From the NCBI GenBank assembly GCA_021397845.1, contig CM038044.1, positions 43,448,354 through 43,512,353 of the forward strand: a stretch of DNA of 64,000 bases. Direction: 5' to 3'. The first letter of the stretch is position 1, and each line of letters opens with the position of its first letter. The stretch is from Areca catechu. Lineage: Eukaryota; Streptophyta; Magnoliopsida; Arecales; Arecaceae. Positions 12,401 through 27,400 of the stretch are shown one piece after another. Position numbers and translations under genes: made by a program. The notes beneath the pieces were generated by a model. The model had not been told where the DNA came from. It was given only the letters and a program-made list of their open reading frames with translations, and did not search any database.

Positions 12401-15400
12401 TATCAACTTCACTTAAATTACACAAAATTTATAAAAAAAAAAAAAAGTGAAGTCGGCAATAGGTTCAAACCATAAAAAAAAGGGGTGGACGACCCCTATT
12501 TTGATTGAGAGGACGGAGCCCCTCCTTGGGCCCTCCAGCAACCCTCCAATAACTCTCTCTCCCTCTCAATCTCTTTTCCTCTCTGATGTTCTTCCCCTCC
12601 ACCACCCTCTCTGCCATGTCATGTCATGCTCCACCGGCGTTCATTTGTCCCTCCTCTCTCCTTCTCCCTTCCTCCCCCCCTCTCTCTCTCTTCCTCTCCC
12701 CCATTCTCCTCTCCCTCACCCTCTCCGCTGTGTCGGTATAGGCCAAGCATAGAATGGCATAGAGGCATACCAAACCATGCCACCAGCCAACCATTTCGGT
12801 CCCCAATACTGACACAACCTTGGTTGGGATGGACCTATATGTACCAATAGTTTCTATGTTGTTGATACCAACCATTTCAGTCCATCCTTGACCAAATTGG
12901 TATCATACAATTCTGGTTCAAAACCTGTACATGTTCCCAATACCCTTTCTTAATCCTTGATATCAACTAAAGTTTGGGTCAATTTTTCTTCGGTTAGCTA
13001 GTTAATAAGATCACTATTATCAATCAACTCCTTCATTTCCTTCTTTTCTTCCTCATCATGGAGTCTATATGTAAATTATAAAACCTTACATAATATTAAC
13101 TTAAATTCATGCCAAGATATTCTACAAGGCTTTTACATGGGCCATTCACTAGGACTACCTTTACCGTTTGAGAACCTTGTCAATCTCTTGTGGTGGTTCA
13201 TGGTTCAGAAATTTACTTCAATGAAAGTTTGAGAAGTTTTGTATATCAGATTTAGTTCTATGGAATGGTACAATATCATATCTCCCTCAGTCATTTAACT
13301 TCCCTATTATTAAAATTTCATTGCAGAAGCTAGTTAGCCATCTTAAGTTCTTTACTTAACATTCACCATGTGTTTCCAATCCATGCCTCAATAGGTATCA
13401 ACAAGACCCCACACTTGCCCTTTTGCATCCTTGTCAAATTCACTAAAGGAAACCATGCATCCCTTTAACTGGGCTCTTTTGAAAAAGCTTCTAAAGCAGA
13501 AGCTTCATTAACTTACTTCAAATACTATTCTCATTATATCTCTAGTTCTTTATCTCTCAACCTGCTAACATTAAGAAACCTTAACCTTCTTGTGAGCCTA
13601 ACCAAGACTTATACAACAAAAAGGAAATAGAAGAAAGAAGGTTGCTTACCTAGCCCTACCTATTCACTCTTTTGTCCTTATTTTTTAGTAATTGTCAAAT
13701 CCTTTACATCATTGTTATTTGTAATTTCTTGAGAAGATTCCTTTTCTCAAGTTCACAATTTAATCCTTAACACTGACAACCAAGTTTCTTTATCTGTATA
13801 ATACTTACCTTTAGGTTCTCCAAACCTTCTCTAGGAACTGTTATAATACTATTTGCCATGCAAACCAACATCATGCATGGTGTTGCCAAACCGCAAGATG
13901 GGCTAACTCAAGCTTGACTCGATGAGTGCTGGAGCTAAGGTGGCTGCTGATGTAGAGCTGGGTCTCACAAGGTCTGATTGCTGGAAATCAGGTCCTGCAA
14001 GATAAAGAAGATTAGAAAGTCTATACATGGCAAGGGTTCCCCGGTGGTGGACCCTTCGATGCCTAAATCAGTCTCCCAAAAAGGCAAACAAAGGAGGCTT
14101 GGAGTCCCCTCTGGAGTTAGATTAGGGAAAAGAAGCCGGAGAAAGAACAAAGAAGGGAAAGACAGAATGAAATTTGTGAAAGAAGGGAATCTCAGTGCAT
14201 GTGAATCCCGCTTTCGAGAAAATGGCACACTGGTGAGTGGGTTTGCAGGGGCCGAGGCACTTCGCGGGAAGTGGAAGGTGTATTGGATGGCCGGCAAATG
14301 TTTTGATGAACACTCAGGATAGAAGTGTGCTAAGAGAGTGAGAAGAGAGTTCCATTGTCAAGATGGAAGGGCTCTTAGAAAGTAAGGGCTCTCGATTCTG
14401 TCTCTGATTCCTCTCTTTGTTCCTCTCCTTTGTTGGCCTTGTTCACTTCCAACTTACGTGGAGGGCCACGGAGAAGAAGTTTATAGGCATGTACCTTACG
14501 TCTAAAGAGATATGGTGTGCATTGCAGGAGAGTGGTATCTAGGACGTCCTAGTTGTTGTAGGCACGCTCGTGGCAGGAGCCATACCATAGTTGGTGGAGC
14601 AGGGAGTGGAGACTAGCATGTCCCTACTATGGGGCATCACTTGGCAGTGAGCATTAATGGCCTCTACTCCTAGAGCACACGCAACTGGGATGAAGGGGAG
14701 CGAATGGAGCAACAATCGACGTCCAGTAAAAGGTTGGTGAGGACGCAATGTGATATCCAGGTGGCAAGGTATCAAGTGACCTAGTCGTCTAGGCTAGTTG
14801 ACATGTGTCTGGCACAAATTAAAGCTTCAGCACCATGCTGAACCAATCAAATTCTGATGTATCAGATGCCCCCCACTTTCAAAACCAAGTAACCACACTT
14901 CTTAAGGCCTTAAACAAAGAAAGTAGAGACCCAACTGGTCTGGCGGGGCGTGGAAGTCTGTCATGCTGAGATGAGGCTGGCAAAGTTGGCACAGGGTGAA
15001 GCTACTCGCAGCGAGGCAAATCTAGTAGGTGCTGGGAGAAGCAGCCCACGGCGAGACAAATCCAACAGGCGCAAGGCGAGCAGATCTAGCAAACGAGGCA
15101 AATCCAGCAAGCATAGGGTGAGGCAAATCTGGCACACGCAGGGTGAAGCAATCCATGGCAAGGAAGATTCGACAAGCATAGGACGAGGCAGCTTGAAGCG
15201 AGACAGGCAAGACTGCATCCTTCAAGATTCACGCCAGGATTGGCACGTGGAGGAGAGCAGACATGGCTTTCAAGAGGGGACATCATCCGCAGTGGCGACA
15301 GGTTTAAAAACTGCTGTGATGATCTAGACTCTTGGGACATTTCGATGAGTCTCCCAGAACGGCGCCTTTAATGACGAGTCAACGTGGGATGCATCGAATG

Positions 15401-18400
15401 ATGAGGCAGAAACTGGCACCCCTTCATCGAGAAAAGGATGGATCCTTTTGATGATTATAAAAAGGAAAGTCAGTTAATCCTCCACCACTTTTACAGCATC
15501 CAATTGATCGAAAAGGCAAAGAGGAAGGTTCTCGGATGGTCAGAGAGGAGCACCTATGGCAATTAGCAGTGAGTCCTCTCTGCCCTTCCTTTTTCTTTTC
15601 TCTTTCTTGTATCTTGTATTCTATGCATGGCAATCATGGTGGAGGAGCCAGATCTGATGCTAGAGACAGTGGCCTCCTCCCTAACGGAGAAGGGTGCCCA
15701 TCGGTTTAAAGAGAAGTTTGACTTTGCAACAAACATCCGGCTGGAAGCTCCTAAGAGGAACGAATGCATCACCGAGGGATTAGCGATAAGGGTCATACTT
15801 AATGAGGAATCCTTGAACACAGGGCTCAGGATCCCCATGCTCCCAATGATGGCGGAGCTACTATAGTGGTACCGATTGTGCTCGGCAAATTGGTCGCCAA
15901 TGCTTGGAGGGCTGTCATCAAGTTCTTCAGCTTGATAGTCTGGCGAGATATGGAGCCTAAGGTAAAGGTATTCCACGTGTTCCTTGAAATGAAGGCCCAT
16001 CCTAAGAGCCCAGGATGGTGTTACGTGTCTCGCCGCACGGGGTTCAGCTTTCCGCATGGCCTGACGGAGATCCACAGCTAGAAATCATGATTTTTCTTCG
16101 CGATTTCCCGGACAGTGTGGGAATGGTGTGGCCATTCCTAGGAAAATGGGGGGAGGTCGAGACTATGTGGCTACTGGAGTACTTGATGCTACAGGACTAT
16201 GAGAAGATCATGGTGGAGCTAACGCTAGTCCAGGCCCACCACTTGATGTCCTCCTTTCGGAAGGTTCATTGGAAGCCCTCTATACGATGAGGGTTCGTCT
16301 GTCCAAAGGTAGGTCACCCTCCAACTGTTCGGTGAATAGGCTTCAGCTTCTTCTGAACAGGTGGGGTGACTCCGTTTCCCGATGCAGGTTTGGTAGTCCA
16401 AGCCAATCCAAAGGCAGTGGCCATCAAGAGGTCATCTTTGCCGCCTCCGATTGACCCGAAGGGAAAGCAAGCATGTTCACCATCTCCTACAAAGAAGGCG
16501 AATAAGAATAAAGGGCCGTCCCTCCCCCAGACCTCATACCAGGCCCCAGCGAGGCTCTCACTATATAGGCGGAGGAGAAGGATCGAATGCCTCTTGACAT
16601 GGCAAGAGCTACCCCGATCAGCGCGGGCGAGGCTCTGAGAGAGAAAGGGCTAGTGGCCTTTATAGAGGCCCAGGCAAAGGCCGGCGAGGCTCGAACACCG
16701 GCAAAGGAGACCCCAGCATGGGTGACTAGAGCGGCTGCATGGGCCAAAATAGCTATTACCAAGATAAAGCAAGCGGTAGCTCCCGCGACTAACCCAAGCG
16801 AGGGAGGAGAGGTGAGGCCACCCATCACCCGGAAGATCATCTCCACGCCTAGCGAGGCTTGTCTCCTAGAGATGGAGTGCCTCAAGCTCTTGAGGGTTCC
16901 ATTCCTCAAGGGACCAAGGAGGTGGTGCTGGAGAGGCCCTACAGCGATGGCCTGCAGCAGTTCATCCAGGTCACTGTGTCAAGAAGTGCTCTCCAAAGAT
17001 CCTTCCTAGTGTTAATTCTTCTACAAGGAAGGAGACCTTGCTAAGCATGTCTTCTGGATGCAGGGCTTCCTTGAGTCCTAGGGGTTGTTGCAGCATGCAG
17101 ACCGCCTTCTCAACGAGTTGGAGCAGCTATGAAAACTCGCTAAGATGGCAAAAGAGCATGACAAGGGAACCCAGGAGCTCAACCTGACCAGCGAGTGGTT
17201 GGCGATAGAAAGGACAAGGGCAGAAGCGGCGAAGGCCTCCTTGGCAGCCAAATCAGCCCACCTTAACAAGAGTGAGTGTGATAAGCTCCACCTTTTGCTA
17301 GCACATACCAAATGCCAAATGGAGAAGGACCTTGCTGACACCCAGATGGCCCTTGGCGAATCAAAGGCAAGGGCCAAGGCAATGGATGACGTGCTCGGCA
17401 AGGCTATAAGAATCAAACCTTAGCTGCAAAGGAGGCACGGGCAGCTAAAGTGCGAGCCTCTAAGGCAGCAGTAGAAGCGATGGAAACTTTAAAGCAGGGG
17501 AAAAGTGCCATCAAATGGTACTTGACTCCTACGAGAAGACATTTCGGCAGAGCTTCGAGCGTTGCAAGAGGCAGGTTGCCAAGTAGTTTCATGGTGTAGT
17601 GTCGGGAAACTAATAGTAAAGTTGCCTCTAGGCAATAGCGAAGACTCCGTAGGTTCCGGCGAGGAAGACTTAGAAGGCGAAGATCCGGCTGGCCTCCCAT
17701 GACTTGTGCACTTCTTTTTGCTCTTTTTTTTCTTTCTTTTGTAATGGTCATTGAGACTTGTGCAAAACATTTGAAAAGTCAATGAAATGAGATTTTTGTC
17801 AAATCCCGGTTTCATCAAACTTGTTATTCTCTTCTTGCTTGCAAGCTAACCGGATTTGTCGCCATGCTGTTCAGGTAATGGACTTTTCACTTAACAAGCT
17901 GATCGGACATCCCACCAAGAAGAGGAAGACTTGAAAGAGATGAAACAACGGTGGGGCTGAAGCAGGGAAGGAAGGTGCCGCATTGATTAGCGAGGTGCCA
18001 GCTCACCTGGAAAGCACCACGGAGGAGGTCCTAGGGCTGCCTGCCATGGAGCCCAAAGCGGGCAACCTGAATAACGAGATGAAGGCTGCCCTGCTTGCCC
18101 CAATGGACATCAAAGCAGCAAAGATAGTCCTGGAGATTACACCGCTCACCCTCCCCATGATCGTGGAGGTGCAACCAACTGATCTCTTGGTACTTGCGCT
18201 ACCAACACAGCCGACCATCATCAAGGTGGTTGACGATGAAGGGCCTGACGCGATGGGCCTGCCAGCAATCCAAGCTATGGTCAAAATCCTCACAAGCATC
18301 ACCAAGTTGACGACGGGCAAGGTAGCGAGAGAGGCTACAAGAGAGGGAGCGGCCGAGGGTGCATTAGAAGCACACAAGGTGGCCACGATTCCTGCAGCGA

Positions 18401-21400
18401 CATCACCCGGAGCGGGCCTCCCAACAGGGATATTCCCCGTAGCAACCATGGATAGTAGCAGCCAGCTTCACGGCTCCCCACCCCGCACTGACTAGATGCC
18501 TAATCCGCTACCTGGAAGGCTGATTGACTACTTTACCCAATGCCTGTAGGTAGGACCGCATCTGTCGGGCTACGAGCCATTCCTATTAACCTAGTTGACA
18601 ACTCTTTTCTGGCAGGTGCTAGAGACTTGCATCATGCAGGTCTAGGATCAAGCCAGGAGCACAGAGGAGCTCGCCCTGGTTAGACACAAGTTGGAGATCA
18701 TGGAACTCGAGCAAGCTAGTGCAAAGCTCGATCAGTCATGGCCGAACATGCTAGGAGACAGCTCAATGCAAATTCGATCGTTCCACTGCTGGGAATGAGG
18801 AGCTAACTCAGAAGCTAAAGGCCACTCATCGAAGGATTGCCCAGCTCACAGCTAGTGGCGATGCCGGAGCGAGGCCAGTCGTGGGTGATGCTTTCGCAGC
18901 AGCAGCCCAGACCAGCAAGGGTGTGCAGATGGACAATCTTGGGGTCGCAGACTCTCAATTCGTGGACCCTTCAGGCAAGCAGCTCGAGGGACCATCCTCA
19001 TGCTAGCAAGGAGTCCAAGTCAAAGCCTCGATAGGGGTTGGTGCAGTGACCCAAACAGAAGGTATCGCCAACGAGGGTGAGACCGGTAGAGAACACCTTC
19101 ACAACCCGGGCATGCGGTTCAGCACCATCAGTGAGGTTGCTAAAGGGGAGGTGCCTCGCAGGAAGAGTGCATTGTCAAGCACTGTTGATGAGGCTGTCGT
19201 AGAGGGTGAAGCAATTCGCCCTACAGTGAGGCCGTAGGGAGCAAAGGAGGCCTTCGAAGGACATGGTGGTCCGACCGAGACCGCACAGACTGGCTACTAG
19301 AGATGGACTCCTTTCGAACCATCATCAATTTTCTTCAAAGCAACATCCTTCTAGAGAGAAGCAGGGTTGCGCGACGTTTAGCCAAAGCATGGGCGGAGCT
19401 ATTTGAGTCTTTGCACAAGGCTGACCGCCTGTAGTGGTACCCAATTCCTCAAGAAGTCTCTTTAGCAAAGTCCGCTTACATCTTCAATCAAGGCTTTGAA
19501 TGCTATGAGATGTTACTCCACCTCTGCTACCCAGAGATTGGACTGGTTACCAGACCCCTTATTCTTGTAAACGCTCCTATGGAGCAAATGGTGAGAGTCA
19601 TGAGAGCCAGGAGAGGGAGGCTTATGAAAGCACTTGAACCTAGCTATGTATTTCTTCCAAAGCAATAAAGCACTTATTTTTGCTTCTCCCTCGAGTTTTG
19701 TTTTTCTGTGATGCCTTGTCTCCCTTCCTGCATGACTTTGTATATACTTGATGTGTTATTGCCCTTAAGACGCCTTCACATGGATCTCAAGGCTTCTTTA
19801 AGATTCGGTGCCTGATCGCACCCCAAGAGAAGATGAGAGGATGACCTGCCCCCAATCGTAGGGTGCAACGTGGCCTAGCGCACCACTTGACGTAGACCAA
19901 ATCCTGGGGGAGTCTCCAACCGGGCATGACTCTGATGCACTCATGGAGTCACTTCGGTCAAAGTGCAGAGAATATGAGCGCACCACCTCCCAAGGGGATG
20001 TCAACCCTGGAAGGGACGCCTAGTGCTTCGTCTTCCAATTCTAGGAAGAACGGTCACCTAGCTGACAAGACAAGATGCGAACACCTGTCGAGCACCGATT
20101 ATCTACTGGTGCGGCAGCCTTTCCCTCAACCCCTCTATAAATAGAGGGCCAGGGGAGTCGATCTTCGCCAAGTCCTCTAGAATTCCAATGATCCAAGGGA
20201 TGTTGAAGCAATGATCGACCTTCTCCGGTGCCTATGCTGCTGAATTTCCTTTCTCAATAGAAGGATTTTCTCCAGGGCAAGTGTCTCTGCATCAAGGGCA
20301 TGCTGGTGGATGCTCTTATTAACATGAGGTATTGGAAATGGTTGACGCTCCAACCATTGGGCTATGGCTATCGCCAATCAAAGGATGGAGTTGAGGGGCA
20401 ACGACCGTCTACCTCATCACCCAGTTCCTCCTCCATTGCGACCCATCTTTGCATTCGATGGTGGATGAGTCTACAAGGCACAACTTCGAGAACCTACTTC
20501 TCTCGATGATTGGTGAGTCCATACGAGGGATGTGCGGGGCTGGCCCTTCACCATCTATAACATTGTTCTGGGCCACCTCAGGTAGGACCTAACTCTCTAA
20601 GGAGAGGCATCCAGGTCAAAAGTAGGAGCCTCAGGATTGTTGAACCGTGCTGTACCGAATTGGACCAGTGGCCAACCGGCACGATTCGGTGCCAAAAACT
20701 GGTTCTCCAATTTGTAAAATAAAAAAAATTGAAGAACCGGTCCTGAACCGCACCGAACCGGTCGATTCAATCGGTTCGAGACCAGTTTGATCTGGTTATG
20801 ACCGATTCGAACCGGTTTTCAATTTTTTTTGGTTGTTAGTTAAGAGGGGGAAGAAAGATAACGGTACCCATACCACTACAGTGCGGTACGGTACCGTACC
20901 ATACCGATCGCTGATAAGTATGGGTCCTAGTATCGGTTCACGATCCTTGCTTAGACTTTCCTCTCCATCTTCGGTGGGCGAGGCTTCGCAATGCTCCGTA
21001 CACTGGCCAGGTAACTAAAATGCGATGGACATCTTCCTTCACCCCGCCATTCTTGCCTTCGAACACCTTTGAAAGATCTAGGAGTCCTTCAAAACCTGGG
21101 GGAGGGGGCTTCATAGCTTTTTCAGGAAGGAGCCTCGTCAAGGCATAGAAGGGACTTTGGTACTCCTAGGAGCTTTGACTTGATCTTGATCCTCTTGCTA
21201 GCAAGGTATATAAAAAACTTTGAAACTTCAGGGAGTCGCATCTCACCCTCCTAGGGCCAATGTAACTTGTCCCTGACCTCCATCTATCTTCCGAGGCAAT
21301 CTCAAAGCAATGTAACTTTGCTGTAAAGAAGCAAACATGTGTAACTTGATACACATCAATTAAAAGAGATCTTCATTTCTTGATATATATGTGTTTGCAT

Positions 21401-24400
21401 ACATGTCCTGGATGCCTTGAATAGAGGGTGTGATGACCCTGTCTAGGAAATGAAGGCTGCCTAGGGCTTTAGAATAGAGGGTTTGCCAACCCCACCGGGG
21501 CGCAAAGCTCGTCCAGGGCTTTAGGATAAGGGATGTCAAAACCTTGTCTAGGACAACCTCATCTAGGACTTTGAGCCTAAAAGATTCATTGCTTGGCTAT
21601 AGATTATGAGTATCGGGACCTAACTTGGGCATTTGCCTAGGAGATTGACTACTTAGCCAGGATTACGAGTATCGAGACCCAACCTGGGTGTCTAATCACT
21701 TTGCCAAGGATTTAGGATAAGGGGGTATCAGAATCCTGCCTAAGACAACCTCGTCCTGGACTTTGAACCTGGAAAACTTAGTGCTTAGCCTAGAATTACG
21801 AGTATTGAGACCTGATGGTACTGAAATCTGCTCGAACGCCGAAGTGGGCTAAAGAGGGGATGCCGGTGGCTGTTTCTACAAAAGAAACCCTGGCCAGAGG
21901 TGGCTCCAATGAAAGCCCTCTGATGGCTAAGTCAGTATCTTAGACCACAGTAAAATAATAAGAGTAAGAGAGTATATGCATGCATGGGTGGAGCATCAAG
22001 AACGCACGCGTGCCGAGGTTTCGCTGAAAATCCCCTTTTATACTAAAACAACAAGGGCATTATGGTGATGCTTCAATATGTCAAAGGGTGGGCTGAGAAT
22101 AATTGAACTTCGGTCTCTACCAGGACTTTTGAAGGGAAATCATCCTTTGTTATCTAAAATGTCTCCTTTCCATTAATAGAAGGTTGTCTTTCATGTCTCC
22201 CACTATTTGCCTTAATGGCTCTAGGAGTTATGGCCTGAAGATAGGCCATGCTTCTTTAATGACTGAGATCTGGATAATGAAATTTGATAATTTGTCTACC
22301 CTGAAAGGTATATCAGGGTGAGCATTGATAGATTCTTCTTTCGATCATTTGCTGGATGTCCTCATAGGGAGTGGCTAGCCAGGCCTGGACCTTATGTACT
22401 GTGATTCAATAAGCTTAGAAGCCTTTTGTGACTGAGGCACTATAGAATTCAAGGATCGAGAGAATCAGGTCCCAAATGTATTGAAGGTAGATGGGCACAT
22501 GTATTTCGACCGAAGGTCAATGGGACAATAATTCAGCTAACCAAATGTTTATTCGGGGAAGGTCTGGGATACTTTGGTCGAAGTCTATTAGGAGCTTAGA
22601 GGACCGAAGATTGGTGCCAGGACGAAGCCATAAAGATTTTTGGAATGGAAGGAAACCATAAGACCGAAGGTTAGGCCTGCTGGAATCTCGGGGGGCTGAA
22701 CGTATGGTGATATTATGGCTAGTAGGACAAGGAGTTAAATTGTTAAAATATCTCTCCCGACTTTTGCCTTTTGGGGAACGGGACCGGATGACCAGTAAGG
22801 TGCTTCAGGAGAGTGCCTCAAGACAGGATTCGTCCTTTCAAGCACTCCAGTAATGTATTACTCTGGTCGCGTAGATATGGTTTGTTTGGATGTTCACTCT
22901 ACTTGTTTGTGTCTGAAATATCATAGACCCGATACCTGGATTAGAAACAATCAAATGTAGCCTCTTTTTTTCCCAAAATAGATTCAATCTAATTAAACTT
23001 AGGCCAGAAACCTTCGGGATCTCAAGGACGGGATTTCCCCCCACATCAAGACACAACCTAGACATCTGACCGCTCTACCAGGACTTTAAAATGAGAGGTG
23101 TCAGAACCTCGCCCGGGACAATCTCATCCAGGATTGTATGCCTGGGAGGCTTACTGCTCAGCTAGGGATTATAGGTATCGAGACCCAACCTGGATGTTTA
23201 ACCACTCAACCAAGACTTTAGAATAAAGTAGGGCTAAAACTGGACTCGAGCCAGGTCTAAAATAGATTGGGCTACGCTTCGGCCTAATAATAGAGCCTAT
23301 TCAATTTTCGAGCCGGGCTTGGGCATCCCTTTGGTCCAGCCCGAACCTAGCCTACAAACAGGCCCGACCCAAACTCGACCCAAGCCCAAGAATATTTAGG
23401 CTCTCCAATTCTCTCTTGTTCACTCGGCGCCCGCATCCCGCACCACCCATCGGCTTCGCCCCAACTCTCCTGGCCCCGATGGACCTGCACCGCATGCCTC
23501 CCCCCAACCACTCCCTGGCTTCAATCTCCTTCCCCCAGCCCCCGCACCCCCCAGCTCCGATCTCCCTCCCCTAGCCCCAGCGGCACCCACGGTCCCACAA
23601 CCCCCCAGCTTCAATCTACCTCCCCCAGTCTCGGAGCCTGCCCTTGGCCCCGGGTCCGATCTCCCTCCTCCAACCCGGCACCTGCAACCCCATGGCACCC
23701 CCACCTCTGATCTCCCTCCCCTGGCCCCATTGTCACGGACTTAGCCATTGGCTCGTCGCAGGGGATGCCAGCATGGGCATGGCATGGTGCTGCGAAGGAT
23801 TAGTTTGGCAAAAGAATTTGCAATGCTCCTCGATACCTTGGAACCCCAGGGATGGAGTTTAGCTAGATTTTTCGTTGGGGTAATGTGGGGAGTAATGGTT
23901 CGTCATTGACTCATCGCAGGAGGTGCCGGCATGGACATGGCACGGTGCTGCGAAGGGTTGGCATGGCAAAGAATTTGCAATGCTCCTCGATACCTTGGAA
24001 CCCCAAGGGTGGAGTTTAACTAGATGCCTTGTTGGGATAGTGAGGGGAGTAATGGTTCGCCATGGAATGGCACAGTCGTGGCATGATATCAGGAGACTCG
24101 GGAAGCTTGATATTCGGCATGGCGTGGTTCACCAAGATACATGTTGTGACTCGAGGGATCATCTTGGTTTTGAGGAGGGATGTAGGGCTTCGACCGTATT
24201 CCCAACTCCCCCAGGCCCGTAGGATACGGGTCCACCATGGCACAGTTGCAAGGCAGAGTAATGCCACGCCCGGATGGGCTCGCGTGAAGACATTCGGGAC
24301 AATGTTGGTCGAACGAGTTGGCCACATTGTGCGGCGATGGGGATTTCCGAGAGGTTGATCCTCAAGGAATTTCCAAGCTACTCTATGCGTTCTCGATCTC

Positions 24401-27400
24401 TATAGTGGAACAAAGAGACGATAAAGGATCTAGTCGGATAAGGATTTGGCCTACCTGAACAGGCAAGTCTCGTGAGCATTGGCCAGGTTGATGTCTCGCA
24501 AGGATCCATGGAAGTTGGTCGGCCATGGAGTTAAAAGTGTGGCTTATGGAAGTTCAGTTGGATATATGCCTTGGAGCTGGGCCAAGGATCAAGGATGACC
24601 AAGTGGGTCACGCCGAGGAGAGGATAGCGAGATGCAAGGACTAGCCGGTCAAAGATATTTACTTGATGGGCAAACATGGATGCCAATATCATGGCAGTGC
24701 ACTGGTTACGAACAGGCCGAGGACATAGGATGTTGGACGGTTTGGTTGCGGGTCTTTAGAACCGTGGCAATGCACAGTGATGTGCGAACAGGCCATGAAC
24801 ATTGTCGAGCGGTATGGCCATTGATGGAAAGGCATGCTAAGGATGCAAGACCGGGATCGGAACACGAGCTTGTGGGGGAGCTGGGAAAGGCAAAACTCGG
24901 GAGAGCTTGGAAATGTGTCCGATCATTCGTGGCTCTACGGAGCGATATGGCGTGTCGGCTTGGCATGTCGGCTTAGCGACACTGGAGATGGTTTTCCTGA
25001 GCCTCATGCAGAGCGAAGGCATTGCATGATCGTGTCATATGAGTTTGGTTTGTGTATTTCTGAAGGGCAGCATGGTGGCTTGCGGATCAGTGACACGGTG
25101 GTTATATCATGGCATGAAAGTATTGAGAGATCAGGACATCTTGGATGAGCAGTACTTAGCTTCAGGGGCAAAGCCATCAGGTTAGCACAGAGGTGCCGAG
25201 TTGCGGAGCACTCTTGGAAAGAGTCTAATGTTATGGATCGGAAGTGCGCATGAGCGTTATAGTTGACCTGAGGGTCAGATTGCTTGTAGGCACTTGAGGG
25301 TGTCGCATGAATTCAGTTCGACAGTATTGCTAGGCAAGGGCATAGAGGTGCATGCTTGGCTATATGGCTAGATTGCTGTGCGTTTATTTGCATGTTCGAG
25401 GGAAGGACTCAGGAGGGCTAGCCTTGGTGTATGGCATGCCGGGGCATCGTATGGATGTTTGAATAAGAAAACACTCACCCCGTGATAAGTGATATCAGAG
25501 CAAAGGTTGCTCAGTCGATGATCGACATTATGCTGATTGTAACCGCTGATATGAGGATATCCAGAGCAGGAAAAGATCCAGAGAGAGCTGGAAGTCCAGT
25601 GTCAAAGGAGCTAGACATCTGAATCTGTTGTGGGTGTCAACAACTCAGAGTGGGGGAGCATGTTGCAGTGGCAATGTGCTCGGTGCCAAATGCTTAAGGT
25701 TGCGCATCGATCGCATGTGTGGATGGAAGCTCGCAAATGTGAAGGTCCACCAGTTATGGCTACAGGATGGAATTCAGGGTGAAGAGTGCTTGTGAATGCT
25801 GAAGCAGCTGAGCTATATGCAAAGTACAAGGCAGAGCATCTCGAGGGACTAGAATTTCTATAGAGGCAAAAGCTAGGGATATGGACTAAGGTACTAGGGT
25901 GTGTCTACAGTGCAAAGGAGAATGTAGCATCCGAATTTTATAAGTGCAAGCTGAGATGAAGACTTAGAGAGCCAAGAGCCCCAGGTGCACAAAAATGTGG
26001 GATACATTGGAAAGAGCCATCTCTTGTATGGGCAGCTGTGACACGGAAGCATTTGAATGGCAAATTTGAATTGAACTTCAGTGAAACTACTCTCAAGATG
26101 AAGGCATGGAAAGTCGAGGTACTAGAGACAGTGGAATTATTCGCCTAGTGAAGGCACTGGTATTGGACATGCTGTGAGGCACTATCAGGCTTAGATGTCA
26201 GATGCAAGAGGGTGTCAAGGTACTGGAGTCAGAGGAGTGAGGCAGGCCAGTGGGGTAGCCTTACACTAGTACTTTGGACTCAAGGTGAAGATACAAGAGG
26301 CAGTCAAGACAGGCTGAGTAGATTGGAAAGCAGCATGTTCAGTAGTTCTGCAGAGGCAGACACTTGGTGCTCGGAGTGAAGACTGTTATGTCGAGAAACT
26401 CAAGCAAGGTGGGAAGTGATCTTGATCGGATATCAGGATCCCGCTTGGTAGCAGCTATGGATTTGCATTGGTATGGGACAGTGCAGAGAAATGGAGGCGA
26501 CTTGTTAGTACTTGGCATCGGTGTGGTGTGGAAGGTCCGAAGGCATGGTGTTGAACAAAAAGGTTGAAATTACCACAAGACCGCAAGGTGGGTTTGAAGC
26601 AAGACCAAGCGCTTGAGGAAGAGTTGCCAGGGATGACTCATGGGGTTGGCCGCTTCTAGATCCAGTTGGACAGGAGTTAAGCCTTGGAGGCAGTCCAAGG
26701 TGTGCCATTTTGTATTGCTAGAAGTGAGCATAAGGTGGATTCTTTGGCAGAAGTAGTGGCCACTCTCAGATCGGGATTATCGAAAGTTAAACCTCGGAGG
26801 AGTCCAAGGAGTGCTACAAGGAGTTTCAGCCAAAGTTGATGGTTAGAAGACCATTAAAGGAGCATAATGGATGCAGTGGCTGCTCTCAGATTGGGGCAAT
26901 CGGAAGTTAAGCCTAGGAGGAGTCCAAGGAGTGCCAAGAAATTGGATGGTCAAAGGATCGCAAGGAGCTTAGAAGATGCAGTGGCCGCTCTCAGATTGAG
27001 ACGATCGGGAGTCAAGCCTTGGAGGAGTCTGAGAAGTGCCATGCAATTTAGATGGCTAGAGGATTGTGGGGATGTCAAGGGTAAAGGCCGACATCAGTTT
27101 ATGGGTTCTATGGAAGAGTCGATGTGGTGTGGATGATGGATTCTCAGTGGTGGAGAAAGGATCATGGACACCAAGATTGTGGGGCTTTGACTTGAAGAAC
27201 CATGGTTGTAATGGCTGCAGAAGATTTTGGTCGTTGCGACCAATATTCCAAGCAGTGGTTTGGACGTCAACAAGGACGTCAACAGTTTAAGTGGGGAAGA
27301 ATTGTCACGGACTTAGCCATTGGCTCATTGCAGGGGATGCCAGCATGGGCATGGCACGGTGCTGCGAAGGATTGGTTTGGCAAAAGAATTTGCAATGCTC

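Noticed and set aside
12078..12875. Overlapping open frames rich in R, E, G or S, P, L
   Set aside because: They come from GA and CT simple repeats around the fold-back element.
23420..23704. A 94-codon G-rich frame on minus
   Set aside because: Tandem CT-rich unit within the hAT-like element; no domain and no start context.
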